From: Aliiroseovarius sp. M344
GTDB lineage: Bacteria > Pseudomonadota > Alphaproteobacteria > Rhodobacterales > Rhodobacteraceae
DNA length: 64,000 nt
Direction: 5' to 3'
Assembly: GCF_025140835.1 (NCBI RefSeq)
Contig: NZ_CP081153.1
Coordinates: 1,736,001 to 1,800,000, forward strand
Below are positions 8,621 through 17,763 of this stretch, piece by piece (positions within the stretch are counted from its first letter, which is position 1; each line of letters starts with the position of its first letter). The notes below the pieces were generated by a model. The model had not been told where the DNA came from, searched no databases, and saw only the letters and a program-made list of their open reading frames with translations. A program made the translations under genes and the position numbers.

Positions 8621-9658
8621 TCAGTTGTCAGCGTATTTGGCGATAAGTTCTTTGGCCAATGCAACCATACCTTCACCATCAAGACCCTTAGACGTCATGT
8701 CCGCAGCCCAAGCTTCGACCTGCTTGTCCCCGATCGCCCGGATCTCCGCAACCAAGGCTGGGTCCAGTTCGTGAATCTTATTGTCCGTGGCGGCCACAAT
8801 CTCGCGACCGATCACGTCACCGGTGTCAAAAGACGCACCGGCCCAACCCGAGGTTTCCAGTCCGGAGTTCGCGTCGATCACAGCTTTCAGATCATCGGGC
8901 AACTTGGCATAGCTGTCCTTGTTCATCGCCCAGATGAAGAACGTGTTATAGAGCGAACGATCACCGGGAATTTCAGTATGGCTGTCGACAAGCTCGTGCA
9001 CCTTAAGCGGCGGAACGATTTCCCATGGAATCACCCCACCATCAACAACACCTTTTGACAGGCTTTCAGGGAACGTCGGCAACGGCATGCCAACCGGAGT
9101 TGCACCCAGAGTTTCAAACAGAGTGTTTGCCTGACGCGACGGACCGCGCAGCTTCAAACTCTGGAAATCCTCAAGCGCCATAACCGGCTCACCCTTCTTG
9201 TGGATGATGCCCGGACCATGAACGTGAGTTGCCAGCAATTTGACGTCGCCCATGCGCTCCATCAGGTATTTTTCCGAAAATTCCCAGGCGGCTTTTGACG
9301 ATGCTTCAGCATTACGGCCGGTCATAAAGGGCAATTCAAAAGCTTCGGCTTCCGGGAAACGGCCCGGTGTATAGGCTGGCAATGCCCAGCCACAATCGAT
9401 CACGCCGTCGCGGATCTGGTCATAAAGCGCTTGCGGCGCCCCACCCAGTTGCATGGCTGGATAAAGCTCGACCTTAATCCGACCACCGGAATCTTTCTCA
9501 ACCTTCTCGGCCCAAGGGGTCATGAAGTAAAGCGGCGTAGACCCTTTCGTTGGTAGGAAATGCTGGCACCGAAGGGTGACTTCCTGCGCGAAGCTGGCAC
9601 CTGCGGTGATGCCCAAAGCTACGGCGCCCATAAACGCGGTTTTCATGGTAAATTTCAT
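8621..9658 (-). CDS. dctP: TRAP transporter substrate-binding protein (DctP-like), operon 1
   Basis: This is a periplasmic binding protein of 345 residues. The signal peptide runs MKFTMKTAFMGAVALG to about residue 24 (SFAQ|E). Family features include LRCQHFLPTKGSTPL at the mature N-terminus, FQSLKLRGPSR with the arginine that clamps a carboxylate, and GVVDGGVIPWE. The conserved arginine suggests a carboxylate ligand, but the exact ligand cannot be read. The start at 9658 is chosen over the longer frame (9757) because a GGAGGAAGCG ribosome site precedes it and the signal peptide begins there. It is the first gene of dctPQM. Confidence 0.93.
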   Translation of the reverse strand: MKFTMKTAFMGAVALGITAGASFAQEVTLRCQHFLPTKGSTPLYFMTPWAEKVEKDSGGRIKVELYPAMQLGGAPQALYDQIRDGVIDCGWALPAYTPGRFPEAEAFELPFMTGRNAEASSKAAWEFSEKYLMERMGDVKLLATHVHGPGIIHKKGEPVMALEDFQSLKLRGPSRQANTLFETLGATPVGMPLPTFPESLSKGVVDGGVIPWEIVPPLKVHELVDSHTEIPGDRSLYNTFFIWAMNKDSYAKLPDDLKAVIDANSGLETSGWAGASFDTGDVIGREIVAATDNKIHELDPALVAEIRAIGDKQVEAWAADMTSKGLDGEGMVALAKELIAKYADN

Positions 9659-9904
9659 TTCGCTTCCTCCCAGCGCGAATATTGCCTGATCTGACACAAA
9701 ACAGCTCCTCTGCCCCATGCGTAGACAATTAAAAACAGGGTAGAGCGCCTCACGCAAGTTTTTTCGACCATGCGGTCAGCTTTGTTTTATCCTGTCGCGG
9801 AAATATTCGTATCCAAAATTCGTTGCAAGCGCAACAAGCTTAATAACTTAACTAGTTTTCCAATACTTAACCTATCAATTAAAGAATTTTGCCGCTGTTG
9901 AAAC

Positions 9905-9938
9905 CTCGTGTCGGTTCAAAATACGAACCGACAACGAG
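9905..9938. terminator. Inverted repeat downstream of the zinc-peptidase gene
   Basis: CTCGTGTCGGTTC and GAACCGACAACGAG form a 13-bp stem with one bulged A and a seven-base loop. The repeat is in the space between the dctP promoter region and the end of the peptidase gene. No strong T-tract follows on either strand, so it may be a weak terminator of the peptidase gene or a regulator-binding palindrome for the TRAP operon. Confidence 0.45.
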
Positions 9939-10004
9939 AGAATCAGTTTCGCCGAAACACAACTGCACGGAACAACGCATTACAGGTCGCTGCCCGCCTG
10001 ACGG

Positions 10005-10844
10005 TTAAAGCTGTTGGGCCGAGAACGTGTCGCAACTGCGCATGTCCCCGCTTTCATAGCCGCGGACGAACCAGCTTTGTCGTTGTTCTGAGGTTCCGTG
10101 AGTAAAAGTATGCGGCATAGGCACGCGACCGGAACTACGTTGCAGTGTGTCGTCACCGATTTGACGGGCCGCATTCATCGCCTCTGCGATGTCGCCGCGT
10201 TCCAACGTTCCAAAGCGGGCTTGCACTTCGCGGGCCCAAATACCGGAATAGCAATCCGCCTGAAGCTCGATCCGGACCGAGATCATATTGCTTTCCGCTT
10301 CGCTAACCTGAGCCCGGATGGAATTGGCCTGCCCCAATATGCCCAACTCATTCTGGACATGGTGCGCCACTTCATGTGCCACAACATAGGCCGCCGCAAA
10401 ATCACCCTTTGCGCCAAGTTGGCGCGACAATGTCGTGAAAAAGGCTGTGTCCAGATACACCTTGTTGTCGCCCGGGCAGTAAAACGGTCCCGTCGCGCCG
10501 GATGCGCCGCCACAAGGGCTTTGCGTCACGCCTTTGTAAAGAACAAGGGTTGTTGGCGTATAGGTTTCGCCGACCTGGGTGCGGAACACCTCGCTCCACA
10601 CTTCCTCAGTATCCGCCAGCGTGACCGACACGAACTCACCGGCCTGCTTGTCGGCTTCGGTGATTTCGGCTGTCCCGCCGCCGCCAATGGCGCCGCCCCC
10701 TTGCAGGAATGGCGACACATCGACCCCAAGGAAATATCCAATGGCCAAGACGGCCAGCAGGCCAAGCCCGCCCACCTGCGCTGCACCGCCCATGCGCCGA
10801 CGGTCTTCAATATTCCGGCTTCCACGCCGTCCTTGCCATTTCAT
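10005..10844 (-). CDS. ypfJ: Neutral zinc metallopeptidase, YpfJ family
   Basis: This encodes 279 residues. A charged N-terminus (MKWQGRRGSRNIEDRR) is followed by one membrane helix (about residues 24-40), then a region outside the cytoplasm. The zinc-binding motif HEVAHH is at residues 157-162, preceded by the family signature FYCPGDNKVYLD and a conserved cysteine pair (near 111 and 123) that may form a disulfide. The start at 10844 matches the family N-terminus KW-GRR; the longer frame to 10874 would add ten unlikely residues. Members are annotated as putative neutral zinc metallopeptidases; the substrate is unknown. Confidence 0.88.
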   Translation of the reverse strand: MKWQGRRGSRNIEDRRRMGGAAQVGGLGLLAVLAIGYFLGVDVSPFLQGGGAIGGGGTAEITEADKQAGEFVSVTLADTEEVWSEVFRTQVGETYTPTTLVLYKGVTQSPCGGASGATGPFYCPGDNKVYLDTAFFTTLSRQLGAKGDFAAAYVVAHEVAHHVQNELGILGQANSIRAQVSEAESNMISVRIELQADCYSGIWAREVQARFGTLERGDIAEAMNAARQIGDDTLQRSSGRVPMPHTFTHGTSEQRQSWFVRGYESGDMRSCDTFSAQQL

Positions 10845-11004
10845 CCAAACTGATCCTTTTACACCGCCAACCAATGGTTAGCACAACATTTGCTTCACAA
10901 CGAGTTTACCTGCACAGCTGCCTGCATCAAGACATGATAACCCGCCTGTCACTTGACGTCATGCACCGAGCATGGTTCGTGAGGGCAAAACAAGAGGCAC
11001 ACAG

Positions 11005-11583
11005 ATGATCAGGCGTCTTTACGATTGGACTATGGGATTGGCGAATACCCGCCACGCGCTTTGGGCGCTGGCCGTTGTGGCCTTTCTGGAAAGCTCCGTG
11101 TTCCCGATCCCGCCGGACGTCTTGATGATCCCGATGATTATCGCGCGCCCGTCACGCGCTTTTGTGATCGCAACTGTCGCATTGGTGGCATCGGTCATTG
11201 GCGGCGCGTTTGGCTATTTCATCGGCTGGGGGTTGTTTGAAAGCGTGGGCCAGCCCGTGTTGGAGTTCTACGGCAAGACCGGAGAGTTCGGCCATTTCGC
11301 CGAGACCTATAACCAATGGGGCGCATGGGCGGTGCTGATCGCGGGCGTCACCCCCTTCCCTTACAAGGTCATAACCATCCTGTCGGGGTCCACGGGGTTG
11401 AACTTTGGGGTCTTCATGGTGGCCAGCGTGATCGCGCGTGGTCTCAGGTTCTTCGTGGTCGCCGCCCTGTTGTGGAAGTTTGGCGCGCCCATCCGCGACT
11501 TCATCGAACGTCGCCTTGGCCTGATGTTCATCCTGTTTGTCGTCATCCTTGGCGGCGGCTTCTATCTGGTGAAATACCTATGA
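11005..11583 (+). CDS. YqaA-like inner-membrane protein (SNARE-associated/DedA superfamily)
   Basis: This encodes 192 residues with about five hydrophobic segments. The motifs FLESSVFPIPPDVLMIP, GGAFGYFIGW and AGVTPFPYKVITILSG are those of the YqaA branch of the DedA/VTT superfamily, thought to act in membrane lipid movement or integrity. The ATG at 11005 follows an AGAGGCACACAG ribosome site and is preferred to the longer frame from 10972. The gene overlaps dsbB by four bases (ATGA), so the two are translationally coupled. Confidence 0.85.
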   Translation: MIRRLYDWTMGLANTRHALWALAVVAFLESSVFPIPPDVLMIPMIIARPSRAFVIATVALVASVIGGAFGYFIGWGLFESVGQPVLEFYGKTGEFGHFAETYNQWGAWAVLIAGVTPFPYKVITILSGSTGLNFGVFMVASVIARGLRFFVVAALLWKFGAPIRDFIERRLGLMFILFVVILGGGFYLVKYL

Positions 11584-12056
11584 GATTTCTCGACCGTTTT
11601 TCGACCCTACAACTGATCGCCATCGCGGCGGCGTCGTCTGCTTTAATCCTTGCAGGCGCATTTGGCTTTCAGGCGCTGGGCTACGCGCCGTGTAAACTAT
11701 GCCTGTGGCAACGCTGGCCACATGCAGCGGCCATCGTTATCGGCGGCGCGGCTGTGGCGTCGGGGCAAAAAGCACTGGCGTGGTTCGGCGCTATAGCTGC
11801 GGCGACAACCTCAGCGCTGGGCTTTTTCCATTCCGGGGTTGAGCGCAAATTGTGGGATGGACCAAGCTCGTGCAGCGGCGGCAGTGTGGCCGACCTGTCA
11901 GTCGACGATCTGTTGTCGCAAATCAACCAAGCGCCGCTGATCCGTTGCGATGAAATCCCGTGGGAAATCATGGGGATCACCATGGCCAACCTGAACGCGG
12001 TCGGGTCACTGGCGCTGGCAGTCCTTTGGGTTGTGGCGGCGACCCGAAAAGCCTGA
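11580..12056 (+). CDS. dsbB: Disulfide bond formation protein DsbB
   Basis: This is an inner-membrane quinone reductase of 158 residues that reoxidises DsbA. The first redox pair is APCKLCLWQRW (C38, C41), the second is C98 (PSSCSGG) and C123 (IRCDEI). Four membrane segments flank the two loops. The arrangement matches the DsbB family. The ATG overlaps the upstream YqaA-like gene. It converges on the methyltransferase gene with no intergenic space: the two stop codons are adjacent. Confidence 0.93.
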   Translation: MRFLDRFSTLQLIAIAAASSALILAGAFGFQALGYAPCKLCLWQRWPHAAAIVIGGAAVASGQKALAWFGAIAAATTSALGFFHSGVERKLWDGPSSCSGGSVADLSVDDLLSQINQAPLIRCDEIPWEIMGITMANLNAVGSLALAVLWVVAATRKA

Positions 12057-12812
12057 TCAGTCCTGTTTGCCGCGCAGAAGCTGGCGCAAAATGCCGTGGA
12101 AAATCTGCACATCTGCGCGCGACATTGGCATCCGGCTCCACATATTGCGCAGCGCGGTCTTCATGACGGGCACTTTGGTTGGCGGATAGAAGAATCCCGC
12201 CTCATCCAACCGCGCCTCGTAATGCTCCGCCAGCTTCTCGATCTCGATGGCCTGCGCGCGTTCCGATCCCGCCCATTCCATAACGTCATGCGCCACATCG
12301 GTGGTCTGGCGGCGCCATTCATAAGCTGTCAGCAAAACGCATTGCGCAAGGTTGAGGGATGCAAAACCCGGGTTCACCGGCACCGAGATGATCGCGTTGG
12401 CGCGCGCCACTTCGTCATTCTCAAGCCCGGTCCGTTCCGGGCCAAACAGGATTGCAACCTTCTTTCCGGCCGCTTGTAACGCACGCGCCTCGGCCATCGC
12501 GCCTTCCGGGCTCAGGATCGGTTTTGCCAGATCGCGCGACCGAGCTGTCGTGGCATAGACATAGTCACAATCGCCCACGCCTTCGGCCAGAGTATCGTAC
12601 ACACCCGCCGCATCCAGAACCCGACCGGCACCGGACGCCATCGCAACCGCCGATTGGTTCGGCCAGCCATCGCGGGGGGCGATAATGCGCATTCGCTCCA
12701 GCCCGAAATTCAGCATCGCCCGCGCCGCCGCGCCGATGTTTTCCCCCATCTGCGGGCGCACCAGCACGATCTCTGGCTGCGGTCCAAGTTTGTCCGATAT
12801 GTGATCCGCCAC
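12057..12812 (-). CDS. trmJ: SPOUT RNA methyltransferase, TrmJ-like
   Basis: This encodes about 251 residues. The SPOUT motifs are NIGAAARAMLNFG near the N-terminus, AILFGPERTGLEND in the middle and NPGFASLNLAQ (the trefoil-knot SAM site). TrmJ makes 2'-O-methyl at position 32 of several tRNAs. A GTG at 12812 is chosen as start because AAGGAAGG lies eight bases upstream and the reading begins ADHISDKLGPQP; the longer ATG frame to 12884 overlaps the divergent TfoX-like gene. The C-terminal ~80 residues are the family extension. Confidence 0.9.
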   Translation of the reverse strand: MADHISDKLGPQPEIVLVRPQMGENIGAAARAMLNFGLERMRIIAPRDGWPNQSAVAMASGAGRVLDAAGVYDTLAEGVGDCDYVYATTARSRDLAKPILSPEGAMAEARALQAAGKKVAILFGPERTGLENDEVARANAIISVPVNPGFASLNLAQCVLLTAYEWRRQTTDVAHDVMEWAGSERAQAIEIEKLAEHYEARLDEAGFFYPPTKVPVMKTALRNMWSRMPMSRADVQIFHGILRQLLRGKQD

Positions 12813-12882
12813 GGCCGACCCTTCCTTTTGGTTGCGCGCGTGATACGCTGAGTGCCCAAGCAGAGCAAGCAAGAGGGTTATC

Positions 12883-13212
12883 ATGGCATTTGACGAAGGG
12901 CTTTACGAATTGCTGAAAGATGATCTTGCAGACGTTCACGGACTTGCCGAGAAAAAGATGTTTGGCGGCATTGCCTTCATGCTGAATGGAAACATGCTGT
13001 GTGGCGTGCACAAGGATGGCGCAATGTATCGTGTCGGCAAAGACAACGAGCCTGCGGCACTGGCGGTGCCCGGCGCAGCTCCGATGGCCTTCACCGGGCG
13101 GCGCATGGGAGGTTTCATTGATGCCGGACCAGAGACGATGGCCGACGATGCGGCGCGTGGCGACCTGCTGCGATTGGCGCTGGAGTTTGTGGCCGCCCTG
13201 CCCCCGAAATAG
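12883..13212 (+). CDS. TfoX N-terminal domain protein
   Basis: This encodes 109 residues corresponding to the TfoX_N fold: LAEKKMFGGIAFMLNGNMLCGV is the diagnostic stretch. The domain is found alone in many proteobacteria. TfoX itself regulates competence, but for single-domain proteins no function is established. The gene is divergent from trmJ with about 70 bases between starts, so the two promoters share this interval. It lies about 80 bases before the ThiE-like gene. Confidence 0.85.
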   Translation: MAFDEGLYELLKDDLADVHGLAEKKMFGGIAFMLNGNMLCGVHKDGAMYRVGKDNEPAALAVPGAAPMAFTGRRMGGFIDAGPETMADDAARGDLLRLALEFVAALPPK

Positions 13213-13293
13213 CGCGCAAACCCTTGTAAGACTTGCAAAGGCGCAAAAGCCGTCTATGAAGCTGCAAACACCGGATAAAGAGGACCGTGCGTG

Positions 13294-13923
13294 ATGGCCG
13301 AGACCGAAATCGAACTCCCCCAGCTCTATCTGGTGACCCCTCCCGAATTTGAACTGTCACAGTTTCCGGCCCAGCTTGCCCGCGTGTTGGATGCCCATGA
13401 AACCGCCTGCTTGCGTTTGTCATTGGCCACAACAGACGAAGATCGCATCATGCGCGCCGCAGACGCTTGCCGCGAGGTTGCTCATGCGCGCGACGTCCCG
13501 ATTGTGATCGCTGAACATGCGTTGATGGTCGAACGCCTTGGGCTGGATGGCGTGCATCTTGGCGACGGTGCACGGCGCGTGCGCAAAACCCGTGATGAAC
13601 TCGGCGCGGAAGCTATCATTGGTGCCTTTTGCGGTGCTTCGCGCCATGACGGGATGAATGCCGGTGAAGCCGGCGCCGATTATGTGAGTTTTGGGCCGGC
13701 AGGCGCGACCGGCCTAGGCGACGGCACTTATGCCGAGGCCGATCTGTTCGACTGGTGGTCGCAAATGATCGAGGTGCCAGTCGTCGCCGAAGGCGCCCTG
13801 ACCGAAGACACGATCCGCACATTGACGCCGTTCACAGATTTCTTTGCCATCGGGGAAGAGATTTGGCGCAGTGATGATCCTTCGGCGAAGCTGGGTCGTT
13901 TGCTGGGCGCGATGACGACCTAA
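13294..13923 (+). CDS. Thiamine-phosphate-synthase-like protein (ThiE family)
   Basis: This is a TIM-barrel protein of about 209 residues. It starts QLYLVTPP and contains DGVHLGDGA, IIGAFCGASRHDGMNAGEAGADYVSFGPAG and PVVAEGALT, the same order as in ThiE, which joins hydroxymethylpyrimidine diphosphate and thiazole phosphate. The loop after DGVHLG lacks the usual acidic residue (canonical DGVHLGQ-D), so activity is uncertain. Either a GTG at 13291 or an ATG at 13294 may be used; an AGAGGA lies upstream of both. It ends four bases inside the convergent olsA gene. Confidence 0.75.
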   Translation: MAETEIELPQLYLVTPPEFELSQFPAQLARVLDAHETACLRLSLATTDEDRIMRAADACREVAHARDVPIVIAEHALMVERLGLDGVHLGDGARRVRKTRDELGAEAIIGAFCGASRHDGMNAGEAGADYVSFGPAGATGLGDGTYAEADLFDWWSQMIEVPVVAEGALTEDTIRTLTPFTDFFAIGEEIWRSDDPSAKLGRLLGAMTT

Positions 13924-14756
13924 CTGGCCTCGACGTTCAGGTCGCCCAAGCCGTCGCGCACCGCGGTTTCGCAATAGGCCGCCAGGTCTTTGCGGCTGGC
14001 AAAGTCTGACACTTTAACCGGCCTGTGATAGATCAGCTCGACTCGACCCTGCTTGCGCGCTGCCAAGGTCTGGGCCAAGTGCGGCGCGAAATCCATATCG
14101 CCCCACCAGCCGTAAAAACGAGGATCTTCTGTGGTCGGCGCGATATAACGCACGGTTACCGGTTGAACCCACATGAAATCACGCAATTCTTTTGTGAAGA
14201 ATGCCGCAAAAAGCGTTGACTTAAAAGGTAAAACGCGGCGCGAATCGCTGGATGTGCCTTCCGGGAAGAAAAGCAGCTTATGACCCGCCGTCAGACGCTC
14301 GCGAAAGACCTCGATCTGTTGCGCCGCCTCGCGCCGATCACGATTGATGAACACCGTTCCCGTCGCCCGCGCCAACCAGCCGATCCCCGGCCAACGGGCA
14401 ACCTCGGATTTCGACACAAAATATACCCGTTTTTTTGCGTTGAGCGTAAAAATATCCAACCACCCTGCGTGATTGGCCACCACCGCACCCTTTTCACGCA
14501 TCGGTTGCCCAATCGCTTTGAACGGGATGCCAAGAATCACAAACGCCATCCGACAGACGAATTGGGTGATATGCGGTGTAACGGGACGTTGGATGCCAAA
14601 AAACGGGCGCTCAATCAGCCTGACGACCAACAGCACCACAAGCCCACCAAACACCAACACCGCCAAGGGAAGCCCTCGCGCAACGATCCTAAGCCAATCC
14701 GCACCGGACGGGTGAAAGGAATGCGGCTCTGGCTCGCCATGCCACAAGGCCGTCAT
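13920..14756 (-). CDS. olsA: 1-acyl-glycerol-3-phosphate/lyso-ornithine-lipid acyltransferase (OlsA-like)
   Basis: This is a membrane-bound PlsC-family acyltransferase of 278 residues. The catalytic HX4D is NHAGWLD (H96, D101), the substrate-binding block is FFPEGTSS (164-170), and a hydrophobic helix lies at about 28-48. Its ATG overlaps the olsB stop in an ATGA, so the pair is one operon. OlsB makes lyso-ornithine lipid and OlsA adds the second acyl chain, giving the phosphorus-free ornithine lipids common in this group. Pathway assignment rests on the pairing; a plain PlsC role cannot be excluded. Confidence 0.87.
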   Translation of the reverse strand: MTALWHGEPEPHSFHPSGADWLRIVARGLPLAVLVFGGLVVLLVVRLIERPFFGIQRPVTPHITQFVCRMAFVILGIPFKAIGQPMREKGAVVANHAGWLDIFTLNAKKRVYFVSKSEVARWPGIGWLARATGTVFINRDRREAAQQIEVFRERLTAGHKLLFFPEGTSSDSRRVLPFKSTLFAAFFTKELRDFMWVQPVTVRYIAPTTEDPRFYGWWGDMDFAPHLAQTLAARKQGRVELIYHRPVKVSDFASRKDLAAYCETAVRDGLGDLNVEAS

Positions 14757-15529
14757 GCGGGCGCCCGTCCGGTATAGATCGCCTTGTGCTTTGCGCTCAT
14801 CTGCTTGGTGTCCATAATCAGGCACACATCCGTTGTGTTGAAATCATGATCAACATAAGCCCCTTCGCCCACAAAACCACCCAACCTGAGATAGGCTTTG
14901 ATCAGCGCCGGCACCGCGCGCATCGCGGCAAGCCGGTCGATCTGATCCTCTTGCATCAGGTTCATGGATTGAAAGTGGTCCGGCTGGGCGCGCACGCGCA
15001 ACGGGTCCGGCGCCAAATGGCGATGATGAAGCAAAGACAGCGGGCCTTTGAGGGATTCAATATCCGTCCCGTGGAAGGACGCAACGCCAAAGAGCACTTC
15101 GATGTCATGGCGCGCCACATACTCTGCCAGCCCATTCCATAAAACCAACATCGCGCCACCGCCGCGATAGTCCGGGTGCAAACAGGAGCGTCCCAGCTCC
15201 AAAAGCTTGCGGCCAGAGGTTTTCAGACGGCTCAGGTCATACTCGTCCTCGGAATAGAACCGGTTCAAAGCGCCCGGCGCGTCCGACAAGCGATCGCCCC
15301 GCAACAGCCGATAAACGCCAACAGCGGGTGTGCCCAATCGGGCCCGGTCAAACAGGATCAGGTGGTCAAAATATGGATCAAAAGCGTCACGCTCCAGACG
15401 CGCATCGTCATCCACCATGTCGCCACGGCCACCAAGCTCTTCCACGAAAACCTCGTACCGCAGGCGCTGTGCCGCGATCAGGTCGGCCTCGTCTTGGGCC
15501 AGGCGAAGGACAAAATCGGGCTTGGGCAT
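14753..15529 (-). CDS. olsB: L-ornithine N-alpha-acyltransferase (OlsB-like)
   Basis: This is a GNAT-fold acyltransferase of 258 residues that transfers a 3-hydroxyacyl chain from acyl-ACP to ornithine. Family markers are QRLRYEVFVEELGG, ELGRSCLHPDYRGGGAMLVLW and GVASFHGTD; the C-terminal part with YLRLGGFVGEGAYVDHDFNT is the typical OlsB end. It is the first gene of olsBA. A short hydrophilic N-terminus agrees with a cytosolic, membrane-associated enzyme. Confidence 0.9.
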   Translation of the reverse strand: MPKPDFVLRLAQDEADLIAAQRLRYEVFVEELGGRGDMVDDDARLERDAFDPYFDHLILFDRARLGTPAVGVYRLLRGDRLSDAPGALNRFYSEDEYDLSRLKTSGRKLLELGRSCLHPDYRGGGAMLVLWNGLAEYVARHDIEVLFGVASFHGTDIESLKGPLSLLHHRHLAPDPLRVRAQPDHFQSMNLMQEDQIDRLAAMRAVPALIKAYLRLGGFVGEGAYVDHDFNTTDVCLIMDTKQMSAKHKAIYTGRAPA

Positions 15530-15626
15530 CGTCTTTAACGTTTTGCTAACCTTGTTGGGGTTCTATGGCGGCCAGGCAGGGTTTGCAACCAGAGCAAACT
15601 CCCGTTATGGTTGTTATATGAGTTTA

Positions 15627-15827
15627 TCACTCCCCTTGACCGCTTGCAGGAGGATCAAAGACAGGTATGAGATCAATCCGCTCCGACACGATCACCTGCT
15701 TTCCAGCATGTTCGAAATTCACGGTCACCTTGCCGCCAATATTGGACTGCACCTGTCCCAGCCCCCAATCGGGTTGCTGCGGGTGACGCACCAGCATGCC
15801 CGGTTCTAGCAACGCTCCTAAACTCAT
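15627..15827 (-). CDS. DUF3553 small protein
   Basis: This encodes 66 residues starting at ATG 15827 behind GGGAGACGGA. The core GMLVRHPQQPDWGLGQVQS followed by GKVTVNFEHAGK is the DUF3553 signature, a small beta-rich domain resembling the RNA-polymerase-binding CarD/UvrD tail type. A longer frame reaches 16079 but runs through the chpT gene on the other strand and is not credible. The function is unknown; the domain is widespread in Alphaproteobacteria. It is divergent from chpT with 42 bases between starts. Confidence 0.85.
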   Translation of the reverse strand: MSLGALLEPGMLVRHPQQPDWGLGQVQSNIGGKVTVNFEHAGKQVIVSERIDLIPVFDPPASGQGE

Positions 15828-15869
15828 TCCGTCTCCCTTCCCCCCGCAATCAACGCCAAGGCACGCCTC

Positions 15870-16469
15870 ATGACAAAGCAAGACCGCGACCTGACTGCCC
15901 TGATCGGATCCCGCATCTGCCACGACCTTATCAGCCCTTTGGGGGCCATCGGCAATGGGGTCGAGCTGTTGCAGCTGTCTGGCTTGCCAGACAGTCCGGA
16001 AATGGCACTGATCGCGGAAAGCGTCACCAACGCGAACCTGCGTATCCGGTTTTTTCGGGTGGCGTTTGGCGCGGCGCATGATGGACAGCTGATCGCCGAG
16101 GGCGAAATCAGATCAATTCTGGCACCCGGCGTGGATGGTCGGAAGATCGACATTGGTTGGCAACCGGTTGAGGATCAGCCGCGCACCGCCGTCAAACTCG
16201 CCTTTCTGCTGCTGCAATGTTTCGAAAGCGCGATGCCCTGGGGCGGACACATTCAGGTCACCCGCGACGAAACCCACTGGCAGATCCGGGGCGAGGCTGA
16301 GAAGCTGAAAGTCGACCCCGACCTCTGGGGCCTTTTGTCGGAACCACAACCGGGTATAGATGTGCCACCGGCACAGGTTCATTTCGCGCTCATTGCGCCC
16401 GAGCTTGGCAGGCAAGGCCGTGCAGCAGCCGTAACGATCGCAGATCATTCGATCAGCGTCGAATTCTAA
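15870..16469 (+). CDS. chpT: Histidine phosphotransferase ChpT
   Basis: This cytoplasmic protein of 199 residues relays phosphate from CckA to CtrA (and CpdR). The phosphorylated histidine is H18 in SRICHDLISPLGAIGNG, at the start of the helical bundle; the second half is a degenerate ATPase-like domain (for example QPRTAVKLAFLLLQC and VHFALIAPELG). It overlaps no neighbour and converges on proA, ending six bases from that gene. In this group the relay controls motility and gene-transfer-agent expression rather than an essential cell cycle. Confidence 0.88.
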   Translation: MTKQDRDLTALIGSRICHDLISPLGAIGNGVELLQLSGLPDSPEMALIAESVTNANLRIRFFRVAFGAAHDGQLIAEGEIRSILAPGVDGRKIDIGWQPVEDQPRTAVKLAFLLLQCFESAMPWGGHIQVTRDETHWQIRGEAEKLKVDPDLWGLLSEPQPGIDVPPAQVHFALIAPELGRQGRAAAVTIADHSISVEF

Positions 16470-16475
16470 ACCCGA

Positions 16476-17723
16476 TCAGGCCCGCGTTGTTCCGTCGCCC
16501 ACGACCAAATACTTGAACGATGTCAGTTGTGCCGCGCCAACCGGGCCGCGCGCGTGCATTTTGCCGGTGGCGATGCCGATCTCGGCCCCCATGCCAAACT
16601 CGCCCCCATCCGCAAACTGGGTCGAGGCATTGCGCATCAGGATCGCACTGTCGAGCCGGGTAAAGAACCGCGTCGCTGTGTCATCGTTTTCGGTCAGGAT
16701 CGCATCGGTATGGGACGAGGAATAGCGGTTGATATGGTCAATCGCCCCATCCACATCCTCGACGACTTTGGCCGCGATGATGCTGTCCAGAAACTCTTTT
16801 CCCCAGTCGTCCTCGGTGGCGGCGATGGTGCCGGTCAGCCCCGCGCCCGCATGAACCTCGACACCTGCCGCCATCAGGTCGTTCAGAACCTTTTGGCCTA
16901 GTCCGGTGGCATCCTTGTGGATCAGCAGACACTCCGCCGCGCCGCAAATTCCTGTGCGCCGTGTCTTGGCATTCATCACCACCCGGGCTGTTTTGTCTGG
17001 GTCGGCGTCCTTGTCGATATAGATATGCACGATGCCTTCCAGATGGGCAAAAACCGGCACCCGCGCCTCGCGCTGAACCAGTCCCACCAAGCCCTTGCCG
17101 CCACGCGGCACGATCACGTCGACATAATCCGTCATGGTCAGCATTTCGCTGACCGCCGCCCGATCGCGTGTTGGCACACGTTGGATTGCCGCCTCGGGCA
17201 AACCGACCGCGCGCAGGCCATCCTGCAAGCAAGCGTGGATCAGTCCGGCGGAATGAAAACTTTCCGAGCCGCCGCGCAGGATCACTGCGTTACCCGCTTT
17301 CAGACACAGCGCGCCCGCATCCGCAGTCACGTTGGGGCGGCTTTCGTAGATAACACCGATGACGCCCAGAGGCGTGCGTACGCGTTTGATATTCAGGCCC
17401 GACGGCTGGTTCCAATCCGCAAGCACTTCACCCACCGGATCCGCCTGCCCCGCCACCGCACGCAACCCGTCGCACATGGCTTTGATACGGCTTTCGTCCA
17501 ACATCAGGCGATCCATCATGGCAGGTGACAACCCCTTGTCGCGCCCAAAAGCCATGTCTTTTTCGTTGGCGGCGATGATCTCTGCCCGCCGCGCCCAACA
17601 GGCATCAGCGGCAGCCAGCAAGGCTTTTTCTTTGGCCTCAGATGGTGCGAAGGCAAGGACTTTGGCAGCGTCACGCGCTTGGATGCCGATTTGGGTCATC
17701 ATGGCCTTGATATCGTCGCTCAT
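16476..17723 (-). CDS. proA: Gamma-glutamyl phosphate reductase
   Basis: This cytoplasmic enzyme of 415 residues performs the second step of proline synthesis, reducing gamma-glutamyl phosphate with NADPH. It has the aldehyde-dehydrogenase fold; the catalytic cysteine lies in [31 protein letters not shown] and [11 protein letters not shown] are typical ProA segments. A GGAGACAAGAAG ribosome site precedes the ATG at 17723. It follows proB by 40 bases in the obgE-proB-proA operon. Confidence 0.97.
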   Translation of the reverse strand: MSDDIKAMMTQIGIQARDAAKVLAFAPSEAKEKALLAAADACWARRAEIIAANEKDMAFGRDKGLSPAMMDRLMLDESRIKAMCDGLRAVAGQADPVGEVLADWNQPSGLNIKRVRTPLGVIGVIYESRPNVTADAGALCLKAGNAVILRGGSESFHSAGLIHACLQDGLRAVGLPEAAIQRVPTRDRAAVSEMLTMTDYVDVIVPRGGKGLVGLVQREARVPVFAHLEGIVHIYIDKDADPDKTARVVMNAKTRRTGICGAAECLLIHKDATGLGQKVLNDLMAAGVEVHAGAGLTGTIAATEDDWGKEFLDSIIAAKVVEDVDGAIDHINRYSSSHTDAILTENDDTATRFFTRLDSAILMRNASTQFADGGEFGMGAEIGIATGKMHARGPVGAAQLTSFKYLVVGDGTTRA

Positions 17724-17763
17724 CTTCTTGTCTCCGGTCGTTGGGTCGTCGTCTTTGTCGCGC

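Noticed and set aside
15828..16079. N-terminal extension of the DUF3553 frame
   Set aside because: It overlaps chpT on the other strand, and the ATG at 15827 has a proper ribosome site and begins the known domain.
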